47,452 nt of DNA from Prevotella sp. (GTDB lineage Bacteria; Bacteroidota; Bacteroidia; Bacteroidales; Bacteroidaceae): NCBI GenBank assembly GCA_017508965.1, contig JAFWQT010000126.1, positions 1 through 47,452 on the forward strand, given 5' to 3'. The translations under genes and the position numbers were made by a program. Positions 1 through 8,374 of the stretch are shown piece after piece (position 1 is the first letter of the stretch; the number at the start of each line of letters is the position of its first letter). The notes beneath the pieces are model-generated. The model was given only the letters and a program-made list of their open reading frames with translations. It was not told the DNA's origin and ran no database searches.

Positions 1-201
1 ACCTTTCACCAGAGCGTCGGCCATGCCACCGCAGCCAGGGAAGCCGCAGCCGCCACAGTTGGCACCGGGTAGCAGCTCGTTCACCTGAGCAATACGGGGG
101 TCTTCATAGACAGCAAATTTCTTGGAGGCGGCAAACAGCACGAGGGCTGCAATCAGTCCGATGGCTCCAAGCACAATCACTGCAATTAAGATAAAATTCA
201 T
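1..201 (-). CDS. rnfB: Electron transport complex subunit RnfB (N-terminal part, runs off window)
   Basis: The first 67 codons of RnfB are read on the minus strand from an ATG at 201. RnfB is the iron-sulfur subunit of the Rnf complex, an inner-membrane ferredoxin:NAD oxidoreductase coupled to ion transport. Visible are one N-terminal membrane helix (about residues 3-25) and the cluster motif GANCGGCGFPGC with its closely spaced cysteines, the usual RnfB signature after the anchor. The remaining ferredoxin-like clusters lie outside the window. It follows the RseC-like gene by 38 bases on the same strand, which is the known Bacteroidales order rseC-rnfB-rnfC. The gene is cut by the window edge, not broken. 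Identity is near certain. Confidence 0.95.
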   Translation of the reverse strand, partial: MNFILIAVIVLGAIGLIAALVLFAASKKFAVYEDPRIAQVNELLPGANCGGCGFPGCGGMADALVKG

Positions 202-239
202 AATAGCGTTTTTTTATTTTGTTTTAGTTGTTTGTTGTT

Positions 240-653
240 CTAAGGCTCTATCGAGAAAGATATGTGGCGGCTGATTTGTGAGCGGAACAGCCAGAGCAGC
301 AGGTAGTAGGGAACGAGCATGGCCAGCGAAGCCAGAGCTGCGTTTCCCTCGTCGCAGCCTGCCAGCGTCAGGCTCACTAACGTAACTATCAGAATGAGCA
401 GCGGCAGTCCGAAGCCCATGAGCAGGGCGCGGTTGGCTACGTCTTTAGATGCGGTCACCGTCACCTCGTCGCCAGGGTTGTAGGCAGTGGCATTGTCGCA
501 ATAGACGTCGACCACCTTCTCCTTGGCTTCCGACGCGTTACAGTGGGTTGCCACCTTGCACGATGCGCACGCCGATGTCTGAAGAATGCGTACGCTGACG
601 TGTCCGTCAGCGGCTTGTTCAACGATGCCCGAATGCTTGATTTTATTACTCAT
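240..653 (-). CDS. rseC: SoxR-reducing system / RseC-family membrane protein, first gene of rnf operon
   Basis: A 137-residue protein with a cysteine cluster CASCKVATHC (Cys29, 32, 38 and neighbours) followed by two membrane helices (about 73-95 and 102-120), the layout of the RseC/MucC family. In proteobacteria RseC contributes to reduction of SoxR and to sigma-E control; in Bacteroidales it heads the rnf operon, and its exact role there is not established. The start at 653 is chosen over an in-frame ATG at 689 because a TATCTTTG promoter element at 691-698 places the transcript start downstream of 689. The gene lies 38 bases before rnfB. Family assignment is firm, function is inferred. Confidence 0.88.
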   Translation of the reverse strand: MSNKIKHSGIVEQAADGHVSVRILQTSACASCKVATHCNASEAKEKVVDVYCDNATAYNPGDEVTVTASKDVANRALLMGFGLPLLILIVTLVSLTLAGCDEGNAALASLAMLVPYYLLLWLFRSQISRHISFSIEP

Positions 654-690
654 TGACTGTTTGTTCGTAGGGAACAGCTGCAATTTCACG

Positions 691-698
691 GCAAAGAT
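691..698 (-). promoter_or_regulatory. -7 promoter element of the rseC-rnf operon
   Basis: TATCTTTG on the minus strand matches the Bacteroidetes -7 consensus TAnnTTTG. No good TTTG -33 element is seen at the expected distance. It fixes the rseC start downstream of position 689. Confidence 0.65.
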
Positions 699-760
699 AC
701 GACAAAAAAGTGAATTATGGCGCGGTTGCTACTTTTTTTTTCAAAAAAAAATCGTAATCG

Positions 761-791
761 TTTGCAAATACAAATCTTTTTTATACTTTTG
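761..791 (+). promoter_or_regulatory. Promoter for the acidic protein gene at 812
   Basis: TTTG at 761-764, 19 bases, then TACTTTTG at 784-791, matching the Bacteroidetes -33/-7 pair. The transcript would begin only about 15 bases before the start codon. Confidence 0.65.
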
Positions 792-811
792 TAGCCCGAT
801 AACCAACTTCA

Positions 812-1258
812 ATGACGATGAAAGCAACAGAACAGACACAGCAACAGATTACTCGTGCGCTGCGGAAAATTGCCGACAAGTTTCCGCCGACGGAAGAAGC
901 ATCGCAGATGACCGACATCCATATCCGTGTGACGCAGGAGACGGGTGAGCTCATGGCTTTCGACGACGATGACAATGAGATTACCCGTTGCGTGGTGGAG
1001 CAGTGGATAGACAACAAGGACGACGACTTCTTCGACCATGCCACACAGACCATCCGCAAGTGTATTGAGCGCGGTAAGAAGGTGGCTGAGGGATTGGCTA
1101 TTCTGAAGCCTTACTCGTTTGTGCTGGAAGACGATGACAAGGAACCTGTCGCTGAGCTGTATGTTGTCGATGACGATACGGTCATCATCGACCCGGAGCT
1201 CATGGCTGGACTGGATGAAGACTTGGACAATTTCATCACCAACCTGATGAAGGATTAG
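812..1258 (+). CDS. Acidic cytoplasmic protein of unknown function
   Basis: A 148-residue protein with no signal peptide or membrane helix and strikingly acidic stretches (DDDDNE near residue 52, DDD near 70, EDDD near 126, DDDT near 140). I do not recognise the family. It has its own promoter 20-50 bases upstream and is convergent with the lipoprotein gene: its TAG stop (1256-1258) overlaps the opposite TAA (1255-1257), so the two messages must overlap at their 3' ends. A second ATG at 818 is an equally possible start. The reading frame, promoter and charge pattern support a real gene; no role can be assigned. Confidence 0.75.
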   Translation: MTMKATEQTQQQITRALRKIADKFPPTEEASQMTDIHIRVTQETGELMAFDDDDNEITRCVVEQWIDNKDDDFFDHATQTIRKCIERGKKVAEGLAILKPYSFVLEDDDKEPVAELYVVDDDTVIIDPELMAGLDEDLDNFITNLMKD

Positions 1259-1869
1259 TTGGCGGGAATGAAGTGCCTCCCGTCGTCCATCGAGAAGTTC
1301 TGTTGTTTGACGGTGCCCGTTTCGGCATCGTATTCCTGTAGGGAGATGAGGTAGTCGCTTGTAATAAGAAAAGCCCTGGTATCTGGACGGTTGAAGGCAT
1401 CGTAGACAGGGTGTGGCGAGTAAAGTAGCAGTTTGTCGGAAACCCTGTAGTCTATATCGAGGGAGCACAGCCAAATGGCTGATTCGCCGCTGCCGTCGTC
1501 GACGGCCAGCATCATCATCTTTGCATTCAGCGTCTCTGGCAGCGACTTGGCCTTCAGCTCGGCAGCATTGCTTACATCAAAGATAGGTGCTACCTGTATG
1601 GGCACCGTGATGAAGTTGGGCAGACTGGTTACGTAGTCGGCTGTTCCGCGCAGGGGTAATGTCTGAATGCGCAGGCTGTCGAAAAACTCTTCTATGGGAC
1701 TCCGCTCTTCCAAGTCTATTCCACTGGCTTTCAGGTATTCCTTGTTCTCTAATGCCCTGACGCTGTCTATCTTCTGTTGCAGGTCAGCCATGTTGTGGCG
1801 GCTGTTGCAGGAGAGCATTGTGCCGGACAGCAACAGCAGGCTGATGGTGATGTGGTAGAGGCTTCTCAT
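1255..1869 (-). CDS. Putative lipoprotein, unknown function
   Basis: A 204-residue protein with a hydrophobic leader ending in a lipobox (MLSC, Cys21), so it should be a periplasmic or outer-membrane lipoprotein. After the leader comes a short helical stretch (about 25-55) and a mixed region without motifs I recognise. The start at 1869 is preferred over an upstream in-frame ATG at 1905 because it places the basic n-region and lipobox at normal distances, and because the longer form would begin inside the 3' end of the upstream gene. It starts 22 bases after the BrkB-family gene on the same strand, so the two are probably co-transcribed. Confidence 0.75.
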   Translation of the reverse strand: MRSLYHITISLLLLSGTMLSCNSRHNMADLQQKIDSVRALENKEYLKASGIDLEERSPIEEFFDSLRIQTLPLRGTADYVTSLPNFITVPIQVAPIFDVSNAAELKAKSLPETLNAKMMMLAVDDGSGESAIWLCSLDIDYRVSDKLLLYSPHPVYDAFNRPDTRAFLITSDYLISLQEYDAETGTVKQQNFSMDDGRHFIPAN

Positions 1870-1891
1870 CGTTATTCGTTTCGTTTTGTGG

Positions 1892-3136
1892 TTACAGGTC
1901 TTCAAGCCTGATGGTGTTCATGGACTTCAGGTTAGCGGTGCGCAGACTGATGGTCTGTTTCCAAGCAGACTTTTCCAGCATCTTCATGTCGAAGTCAGGC
2001 TGCCATTTGCCTTGCGCTTCAAGACGGTCCACCATCAAGCCGAGACTGAGGTTGTCAAGGCTTTCAGCAGGCATATACCGGGAGGCTTCACCCTTCTCGT
2101 CGCTGTTGATTTCAATGAGCAGACGGGCTTCAATAAGCTTGAAGATAAGGTCGTTGACCACGCGGATGGGTATGCCGGTAGCCTCGCGCAGCTGTATGGC
2201 GGTATAGGGTTTCCCCCCTTTGGCAAACTGCCGGCAAATCTGCCCCATGAGCATTCCGCAGAGCATCATCCGGTAGCGGTGGCTGATGTCGGAAGTACGG
2301 TTCGTATAGTCGTAGTCCTCTAAAGTCTGGTTGGTGTATGTGAGCACGGCACCAAACAGGCAGATAGTCCATGAGATCTGTATCCATAGCATGAACAGCG
2401 GCAGGGCAGCGAATGAGCCGTAGATGGCATTGTATCCTGTCACCCATATCTGCGAGTGGATGTAGAACAGCTGCAGCCACTTCATGGCGATACCGGCCAG
2501 TATGCCGGGGATGATGGCGCTGCGCAGGTTGACATGGGTGTTGGGCATAAACACATAGAGGGCGATGAACAGCACCGACATCAGGGCGAAGGGAGCCAGG
2601 TCGATGAGGAAGCGTACAGCCGGCCCAAGCAGCATGTACTCGGCAGACATCTGCGTGGTGAGGGTGGTGACGAAAATGCTCAGACCGGTGGCTACCACGA
2701 TGATGATGGGGAAGAGGAAGAAGATGGACAGGTAGTCTGTCACGGTGCGGAAGATGCTGCGCGGCTTCTTCACTTGCCAAATCTGATTGAACGTCTGCTC
2801 GATGTTGCTTACCAGCATCAGCACGGTATAGAGCATGAACACGAGGCCTACGCCGAGGAAGATGCCGCTCTTGGTGTGGATGAGGTAGCTGTTGACGAAG
2901 CCGATGATGATTTCGGCAACCTGTGGCTGTGAGGACATGGCGTTTCTGAACCAGATCTCAATATAGCGGTTGAAGCCGAAGCCGCGCGCTATAGCGAACA
3001 CTACGGCCAGGATAGGCACCAGAGCCAGCAGGGTGGAATAGGTAAGTGCCGATGCCTGTACCAGCACGCGCTTTGCTGTGAAGAAGCGTATGGCCAGAAT
3101 GAGTTGTCGGATGGCGCGACTGATCCAGTGTTTCAT
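1892..3136 (-). CDS. YihY/BrkB-family inner-membrane protein
   Basis: A 414-residue protein of the YihY/BrkB family (once misnamed ribonuclease BN). The family hallmark is visible near the N-terminus, with a conserved segment ALTYSTLLALVPILAVV, followed by about six membrane helices up to residue 270. The C-terminal 140 residues are soluble and look like a winged-helix-type extension (about 290-370), which is common in Bacteroidetes members. The molecular function of the family is unsettled; transport or envelope roles have been proposed. It begins 35 bases after the 3' end of the RNase P RNA on the same strand, with no separate promoter visible, so read-through from the RNA promoter is likely. 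Confidence 0.88.
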   Translation of the reverse strand: MKHWISRAIRQLILAIRFFTAKRVLVQASALTYSTLLALVPILAVVFAIARGFGFNRYIEIWFRNAMSSQPQVAEIIIGFVNSYLIHTKSGIFLGVGLVFMLYTVLMLVSNIEQTFNQIWQVKKPRSIFRTVTDYLSIFFLFPIIIVVATGLSIFVTTLTTQMSAEYMLLGPAVRFLIDLAPFALMSVLFIALYVFMPNTHVNLRSAIIPGILAGIAMKWLQLFYIHSQIWVTGYNAIYGSFAALPLFMLWIQISWTICLFGAVLTYTNQTLEDYDYTNRTSDISHRYRMMLCGMLMGQICRQFAKGGKPYTAIQLREATGIPIRVVNDLIFKLIEARLLIEINSDEKGEASRYMPAESLDNLSLGLMVDRLEAQGKWQPDFDMKMLEKSAWKQTISLRTANLKSMNTIRLEDL

Positions 3137-3170
3137 CTTGCCTTTTTGGGTCTTTATTTATATAAAAGGA

Positions 3171-3545
3171 AAGCAGTGCCCCTGTAAGCCGGGTTCTGTT
3201 CTGACAGGTTGTCAGCGTCTGCCATTTATCTACACCGTGTGTCACCACACGGCTCCAGCGTTCTACCCTCCGTCGTGCCAAGCTCGGACGGACAGCCCTC
3301 AGACGACGGTATACGCGAACTTGCAGCCCCCAGAAGGCACAGCACGACTGTCGCCAGCCGCCTGGTGGTCTCTTACACCACCTTCTCACCCTTACCACTT
3401 AGACCGGATGGTCGTCAGGGCGGTTGTTTTCTTCTGCCTGATCCTGCTGTCACCAACAGCTTCTGCTTTCGGAAGTGGGGTGTCCTGCGCTGCCCGGACT
3501 TTCCTCTCGTGTTACCACCAGCGGCAGACCGAGACGCTGCTTTCC
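3171..3545 (-). ncRNA. rnpB: RNase P RNA (bacterial type A)
   Basis: The minus strand contains the two conserved ends of RNase P RNA: GAGGAAAGTCCGGGC near the 5' side (complement of about 3497-3511) and ACAGAACCCGGCTTAC at the 3' end (complement of about 3183-3198). These form the catalytic core helix. This RNA is the ribozyme that trims the 5' leader from pre-tRNA. A TACCTTTG promoter element at 3551-3558 (minus) sets the 5' end near 3545. The 3' boundary near 3171 is approximate. Several open frames across this stretch on both strands are chance readings of the RNA. Confidence 0.95.
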
Positions 3546-3550
3546 GTGGG

Positions 3551-3558
3551 CAAAGGTA
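3551..3558 (-). promoter_or_regulatory. -7 promoter element of rnpB
   Basis: TACCTTTG on the minus strand, a full match to TAnnTTTG, immediately upstream of the RNase P RNA 5' end. No -33 match is obvious. Confidence 0.7.
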
Positions 3559-3775
3559 CGAAGAAAAATCCATATACCTACGCTCCTCGCCGCATTTTTT
3601 TCGACCTTTACGGTTGAAAAAGTTCAGAGCGTCAAACATCGGTTAATATTACGTTTGCTGCAATATGGAGTCTAATTAGTTGATTAATAGTGTATTACAA
3701 CTGAGATGATAAAGATGAAGGTGACGCGCGGTTGACATCGAGAGCGGGAATGGAGAATGATGATAACATTTCACT

Positions 3776-3957
3776 TCATTTTCAAATTTGTTAATTGAAA
3801 ATGATTAAGCAAAAACCGGGTACTTGTTAAATTTGTCAGACATTTAACGATTGAAGTGTTAATCGCAAAGTAGCGTTAACTGTCGGTGGAGAATTGTTAA
3901 ATTGCGACAAATAATAACGACAAATTGTCAGTTTCCCGATTTTTGCGATTAAATTTG
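3776..3957 (+). promoter_or_regulatory. Upstream control region of htrA with repeated GTTAA sites
   Basis: The gap between rnpB and htrA carries a perfect inverted repeat, TCATTTTCAA (3776-3785) with TTGAAAATGA (3795-3804). It is followed by a run of GTTAA/TTAAC half-sites at 3826-3830, 3844-3848, 3858-3862, 3875-3880 (GTTAAC) and 3896-3900. A -7 element TAAATTTG lies at 3950-3957, about 45 bases before the htrA start. The remainder (about 3560-3775) shows no gene. The half-site cluster looks like a regulator-binding region, which is an inference. Confidence 0.5.
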
Positions 3958-4003
3958 CACCATCGTTTAGCGAACAAGAATCATTAATCAACAACAAAGC
4001 ATT

Positions 4004-5497
4004 ATGGATATGAAAAAGATTGTCAACATTGCAGTACCGACCTCATGTGTGGTCGCACTTGTCTTCTCTGTAGCAGCATTAACAAATACCAACGCCGCTC
4101 CGGCCGCATCACCTGAGGTGGCCGCCGTGGCCGCCGTCCCGGCTGGACAGCCCGTGGACCTGACCTACGCCGCAGAGAAGTCACTGCCCTCAGTAGTGTA
4201 TATTAAGAACACGCAGAACTCCAAGGTGCAGACCGTGGAGTACAGCGATCCGTTTGAAGATTTCTTCAGCGACCCGTTCGGGGGCTTCTTCGGACGCGGC
4301 CAGGGAAATGGCGGTAGACGCCAGCGCCAGGTGCAGACCCCAAAGCGCACGGCAGCAGGCTCGGGTGTCATCATCTCGGCCGATGGTTATATCGTTACGA
4401 ACAACCATGTTGTGGATGGTGCTGACGAGCTGACAGTCACGCTGAACGACAACAAGGAGTACTCGGCTCGCATTATCGGTGCCGATGCCACCACCGACCT
4501 TGCTCTCATCAAGATTGACGGCAAGCAGCTTCCGGCCATCGTGATAGCCAACAGCGACGACGTAAAGATTGGCGAATGGGTACTGGCCGTGGGTAACCCC
4601 TTGGGACTGAACAATACCGTTACTGCTGGTATAGTGTCGGCCAAGGCACGTTCAATGGGTCAGGGCGTATCGTCGATGATTCAGACTGATGCCGCCATCA
4701 ATCAAGGAAATTCAGGCGGTGCCCTGGTGAATACCCGCGGCGAGCTGATTGGCATCAACGCCATGATCTACTCCCAGACCGGTTCGAACATAGGCTATGG
4801 CTTTGCCATCCCCATTACGATTATGAACAAGGTGGTAGACGATATCAAGAAGTACGGAACCGTACAGCGTGCCATGATTGGCATTCAGGGAAGCGACGTC
4901 AATGCCTATGTGGATGCTGAGAAGGAGAAGGGCAATGAGGTTGACTTAGGCACTATGGAGGGTATCTACGTGGCCAAGGTCGTTGAAGACGGTGCCGCTG
5001 CCGATGCCGGTCTGAAAGAGGGCGATGTGATTACGCACATCGACGGTCAGAAGGTGACCAAGTTCGGCGAGCTGCAGAACATCATTGCACAGAAGCGTCC
5101 GGGCGACAAGATAACCATCAACTACCTGCGGAACAAGAGCAAGAAGAGCGCTACGCTGACCCTGAAGAACGAGCAGGGCAACACCAAGGTGGTGAAGAAC
5201 GCAGACCTCGACGTACTGGGCGGCACTTTCCGCGCCATCACCGACCAGCAGAAGGAACAGCTGAATATTGGCTATGGCTTGGAAGTGATGAAGGTGAGCG
5301 GCGGCCGGCTGAAGGATGCCAACGTGCCGAAGGGATTCATCATTCAGCGTGCCAATGACCAGAGTGTTAAGTCTATTGAAGACCTGCAGAAGATTGTGAA
5401 GGAGGCATCAACGTCGAAGGAGCCCGTACTCTATATTCAGGGTGTCTACCCCACAGGCAAGAAAGGTTACTTCGCCGTTCCACTGGAGAACGAATAA
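4004..5497 (+). CDS. degP: HtrA/DegP-type periplasmic serine protease
   Basis: A 497-residue Do-like protease that degrades or refolds damaged envelope proteins. An N-terminal signal or anchor helix (about 8-27) is followed by the trypsin-like domain with a complete triad: His135 in TNNHVVDGAD, Asp165 in TTDLALIK and Ser237 in NQGNSGGA. A phenylalanine/glycine-rich loop (about 80-104) precedes the core. PDZ1 spans about 305-385 and PDZ2 about 405-490. The start could be the ATG at 4004 or the one at 4010. The upstream region carries an unusual array of repeated GTTAA sites, suggesting stress-type regulation. A terminator-like hairpin follows at 5541-5587. Confidence 0.95.
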   Translation: MDMKKIVNIAVPTSCVVALVFSVAALTNTNAAPAASPEVAAVAAVPAGQPVDLTYAAEKSLPSVVYIKNTQNSKVQTVEYSDPFEDFFSDPFGGFFGRGQGNGGRRQRQVQTPKRTAAGSGVIISADGYIVTNNHVVDGADELTVTLNDNKEYSARIIGADATTDLALIKIDGKQLPAIVIANSDDVKIGEWVLAVGNPLGLNNTVTAGIVSAKARSMGQGVSSMIQTDAAINQGNSGGALVNTRGELIGINAMIYSQTGSNIGYGFAIPITIMNKVVDDIKKYGTVQRAMIGIQGSDVNAYVDAEKEKGNEVDLGTMEGIYVAKVVEDGAAADAGLKEGDVITHIDGQKVTKFGELQNIIAQKRPGDKITINYLRNKSKKSATLTLKNEQGNTKVVKNADLDVLGGTFRAITDQQKEQLNIGYGLEVMKVSGGRLKDANVPKGFIIQRANDQSVKSIEDLQKIVKEASTSKEPVLYIQGVYPTGKKGYFAVPLENE

Positions 5498-5540
5498 TGA
5501 CTGAAAACGAAAGCTGAAAGTCAGAAAACGCGAGAGGAAG

Positions 5541-5597
5541 GAGGAAAGATGAGAGATTTAATGATTTTTAATCTTTCATCTTTCCTCTTTCTTCTTT
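5541..5597 (+). terminator. Terminator of htrA, built from AAAGATGA-type repeat
   Basis: GAGGAAAGATGAGAGATT (5541-5558) pairs with AATCTTTCATCTTTCCTC (5570-5587) over 18 positions with one G.U pair, followed by a T-rich tract. It sits between htrA and the sigma factor promoter. The stem is made of low-complexity AAAGATGA units that also occur inside the coding tails at 29340 and 31210. Confidence 0.75.
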
Positions 5598-5605
5598 TTT
5601 TTGCG

Positions 5606-5613
5606 TACCTTTG
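5606..5613 (+). promoter_or_regulatory. -7 promoter element of the primary sigma factor gene
   Basis: TACCTTTG, a full TAnnTTTG match, 25 bases upstream of the start codon at 5638. The -33 position reads TTCC, a weak match. Confidence 0.7.
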
Positions 5614-5637
5614 CAAAAGGCTAAAAACTAAATGACC

Positions 5638-6501
5638 ATGAGACAACTGAAGATAACCAAATCTATTACTAACAGGGAGAGTGCATCCTTGGAGAAATAC
5701 CTCCAGGAGATAGGCCGTGAGGAGTTGCTCTCCATTGATGAGGAAGTAGAGCTGGCACAGCGCATCCGTAAGGGAGACCAGAAGGCGCTGGAACGGTTGA
5801 CGAAAGCAAATCTTCGGTTTGTGGTCAGTGTGGCCAAGCAGTACCAGAACCAGGGCTTGAGCCTGCCCGATCTGATTAACGAGGGCAATCTGGGACTGAT
5901 CAGGGCAGCCGAGCGGTTCGACGAGACACGAGGATTCAAGTTTATCTCGTATGCCGTGTGGTGGATCAGGCAAAGCATCCTCCAGGCACTGGCAGAGCAG
6001 AGCCGCATTGTGAGACTGCCGCTGAATCAGGTGGGGTCGGTCAATAAGATTAACCGAATGCTCAACAAGTTTGAGCAGGAACACGAGCGAAGACCGTCGT
6101 TAGACGAGCTTTCAGAGCATATCGACCTGCCCCAGGAAAAGATTGACGAGGCAATGAAGGTGGGGTCGTGGCACGTCTCGGTTGATGCACCCTTTGCCGA
6201 TGGTGACGACAATTCGTTGCTCGACATCCTGGTAAACAGCGACTCGCCCATGGCCGACCGCCAGTTGGTGGCGGAGTCGTTGAAGGCAGAGATCAAACAG
6301 GCACTGCAGGTACTGACCGAGCGTGAGCGGAACATCGTGGAGGCATTCTTTGGCATTGACCAGCGCGAACTCACGCTTGAAGAGATTGGCGACAAGTTCG
6401 GACTGACGCGCGAGCGGGTACGGCAAATTAAGGAAAAGGCCATCCGCAGGCTTCGCAGCTGCACGAAGAACAAGATGCTGAAAACATATTTAGGAGAATG
6501 A
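5638..6501 (+). CDS. rpoD: Primary (housekeeping) RNA polymerase sigma factor
   Basis: A 287-residue sigma-70 of the short Bacteroidetes type, lacking the long region 1.1 and non-conserved insert of the E. coli protein. Region 1.2 ([10 protein letters not shown], about 16-25), region 2 with the core-binding and promoter-melting segment ([10 protein letters not shown] to [10 protein letters not shown], about 60-110), region 3 and region 4 with the helix-turn-helix [20 protein letters not shown] (about 245-264) are all present. The start [10 protein letters not shown] at 5638 matches the family; an ATG at 5632 would add two residues. It should recognise the TTTG / TAnnTTTG promoters seen throughout this window. 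The stop overlaps the next gene as ATGA. Confidence 0.96.
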   Translation: MRQLKITKSITNRESASLEKYLQEIGREELLSIDEEVELAQRIRKGDQKALERLTKANLRFVVSVAKQYQNQGLSLPDLINEGNLGLIRAAERFDETRGFKFISYAVWWIRQSILQALAEQSRIVRLPLNQVGSVNKINRMLNKFEQEHERRPSLDELSEHIDLPQEKIDEAMKVGSWHVSVDAPFADGDDNSLLDILVNSDSPMADRQLVAESLKAEIKQALQVLTERERNIVEAFFGIDQRELTLEEIGDKFGLTRERVRQIKEKAIRRLRSCTKNKMLKTYLGE

Positions 6502-7004
6502 TAAACAAATTGAAATATCTGATGTTGGCGGCCGTGGCCGTCTGTCTTTTCCAGGCCGAAAACGTCTCGGCCAAGGGTGTGTTGTCGCCGAAGATGTATG
6601 TCTTTGGCGTGGCAGCCTCGTTCAACGATACGATAGTGCATATTACGGATATCCAGACGCTTGATAGCGCATGGGTAAGCTCGAAGTCTAAGTTCCTGCT
6701 TGGGCGTGAGAGTTACTCATACCAGCTGCGCGACTATATAGCAGAGACCCTTCACATGCCCCATCGCACTTGTATCACCCTTTTCGCTACCAAGCGTAGC
6801 AAGATAGAGAAGGAGTATCTGAAGATGATGCGCCTTTATGGCCAGACGGCAAAGACGGGCAAGAAGAAAAAGCAGGCCCATTCGTTCGAGATACGCCATA
6901 TCAACCAGAACCAGTTCAGGTATAAGAGTGTGGATATGGGGGACTACGACGAGCAGCAGTCTGCTAAGCAGACGCGGAAGCAAAAGAAAAGGCGGAAAAA
7001 CTAA
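6498..7004 (+). CDS. Small secreted basic protein, unknown function, coupled to rpoD
   Basis: A 168-residue protein whose ATG overlaps the rpoD stop (ATGA), so it is translationally coupled to the sigma factor. The N-terminus is a signal peptide (about 1-25, ending near VSA-KG). The mature part has no motif I recognise, and the last 30 residues are very rich in lysine and arginine. The signal peptide predicts a periplasmic or outer location. Coupling to the housekeeping sigma factor suggests constitutive expression; nothing in the sequence links it to transcription. The frame is real on grounds of coupling and signal peptide. Confidence 0.78.
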   Translation: MINKLKYLMLAAVAVCLFQAENVSAKGVLSPKMYVFGVAASFNDTIVHITDIQTLDSAWVSSKSKFLLGRESYSYQLRDYIAETLHMPHRTCITLFATKRSKIEKEYLKMMRLYGQTAKTGKKKKQAHSFEIRHINQNQFRYKSVDMGDYDEQQSAKQTRKQKKRRKN

Positions 7005-7023
7005 TTGAAAAGAGGGGAATACC

Positions 7024-7905
7024 GTGGACAGAAACCAGTTCGTCATAGCCGGACACCGCATAGAGGTGTCGTTTGCCGACAGCAGTGTCAACAGCATGGC
7101 ACTGCTTCCTTCTTTTTCTCCTTTTGCTGTGCAGACTGAAGACAAAGAACTGCTGTTCAGCCTGCATGTAGACGACCGCCTTCGTCCGGCGAAAGAAAAG
7201 TCGCTGGTGCGTAAGTTTGATACAGGCAATGGTGATACACTGGTCTACCAGCTGCCCGACGGCGGCTATCAGTACATTGTACGTGACACGCTTAATCGCG
7301 ACTGCTGCCTGCTCATTTGCAACCGCGACTTCAGCCGTTGCCAGTGTGCCCTTAATGGTGATACGAACATGCGCTCGTTCGGTCTCAACGATGCGATGAT
7401 GCTCGTCTTTGCCTTTGCCGGAAGCCACAGGCAGACGCTGCTCATACATGCCTCGTGCGTGGGCTATGAGGGGCGTGCCTATCCGTTTATTGCCAAGAGC
7501 GGTACGGGTAAGAGCACACATTCGTCGCTTTGGATGAAACACATTGAGGGGACTGAGCTGATGAACGACGACAATCCCATTATCCGTATACACGACGACG
7601 GACAACCTTATTTATATGGGTCACCCTGGAGTGGTAAGACTCCCTGTTACCGCAATGTGTCGGCACCGTTGGGAGCTGTGGTGCGTATTGAGCGAGCCCC
7701 GGCCAACAGTATTGAGCGTGAGGGACCGGTACAGGCTTTCGCATCGCTGTTGCCTGCCTGTTCGTCGATGAAGTGGGACGATACCATCTACGACCTACTC
7801 TGCGATACGGTTACCCGTGTCATAGAGCATACACCAGTCTACACCTTATATTGCCTGCCCGACGAGGAGGCTGCCCGCCTATGCCACAAAATGATAGCCC
7901 AGTGA
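7024..7905 (+). CDS. HPr kinase/PEPCK-like P-loop protein of a PqqD-type cluster
   Basis: A 293-residue protein with a Walker A motif AKSGTGKST (about 157-165) followed by a conserved NDDNPII segment near 186-192. These are features of the HPr-kinase / ATP-PEP-carboxykinase-like fold often encoded beside PqqD-like proteins and peptide-maturation genes. The N-terminal 130 residues form a separate beta-rich part. No HPr-type phosphotransfer role is implied. The start is a GTG at 7024: an in-frame TGA at 7006-7008 leaves no earlier start, and the next ATG would remove 24 residues. The 3' end overlaps the peptidase-like gene by 25 bases, showing tight coupling. The substrate is unknown. Confidence 0.75.
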   Translation: MDRNQFVIAGHRIEVSFADSSVNSMALLPSFSPFAVQTEDKELLFSLHVDDRLRPAKEKSLVRKFDTGNGDTLVYQLPDGGYQYIVRDTLNRDCCLLICNRDFSRCQCALNGDTNMRSFGLNDAMMLVFAFAGSHRQTLLIHASCVGYEGRAYPFIAKSGTGKSTHSSLWMKHIEGTELMNDDNPIIRIHDDGQPYLYGSPWSGKTPCYRNVSAPLGAVVRIERAPANSIEREGPVQAFASLLPACSSMKWDDTIYDLLCDTVTRVIEHTPVYTLYCLPDEEAARLCHKMIAQ

Positions 7906-8366
7906 CGACCGTACAGTTGGAAAATGCACAGCTCTTGCCTGAAGTGGTGCAGTTGGTGAGGGAAGGACATACCGTGACGCTCCCCCTAAGAGGCTACAGC
8001 ATGCGCCCCTTCCTGGAGCACGAGCGCGACAAGGCACTGCTGTCAGCTCCTGAGACAGTCAGGGTGGGGGATGCCGTCCTGGCTGAGGTCTCGCCAGGCC
8101 ACTACGTTCTTCACCGCATTATTGCCATCGACGGGCAGCGTGTCACCCTCCGTGGCGACGGGAACCTGGGCAATGAGTATTGTAAGATGGGAGATGTGAA
8201 GGCGACGGTCTTGGGATTCTATCGCAAGGGCCGCACAACGCCCGACATGACCAGCGGCAGGAAATGGCGCGCCTATTCGTGGCTGTGGATGCGTCTGTTC
8301 CCTATCCGGCGCTACCTGCTGGCGTTTTATCGCCGCATCTGGCTGAAATTGTTTAAACCGATATAA
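7881..8366 (+). CDS. S24/S26-family signal-peptidase-like protein
   Basis: A 161-residue protein with a peptidase box GYSMRPFL (Ser40) and a second box VLHRIIAIDG (His78) ahead of RGDGN (91-95). A Ser/His pairing in place of Ser/Lys is typical of the SipW/Sec11 branch of signal peptidases. Unlike those enzymes it has no N-terminal membrane anchor. Instead its C-terminal 40 residues are basic and aromatic and may bind the membrane. The ATG at 7881 is chosen because a longer frame from 7773 lies entirely inside the upstream gene. Its position between a P-loop kinase-like protein and a PqqD-like protein suggests work on a peptide substrate; this is inferred. Confidence 0.78.
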   Translation: MPQNDSPVTTVQLENAQLLPEVVQLVREGHTVTLPLRGYSMRPFLEHERDKALLSAPETVRVGDAVLAEVSPGHYVLHRIIAIDGQRVTLRGDGNLGNEYCKMGDVKATVLGFYRKGRTTPDMTSGRKWRAYSWLWMRLFPIRRYLLAFYRRIWLKLFKPI

Positions 8367-8374
8367 CAACAAGC

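Noticed and set aside
3078-3646. Several overlapping open frames on both strands
   Set aside because: They fall in the RNase P RNA gene and its promoter; no start signals or protein features support them.
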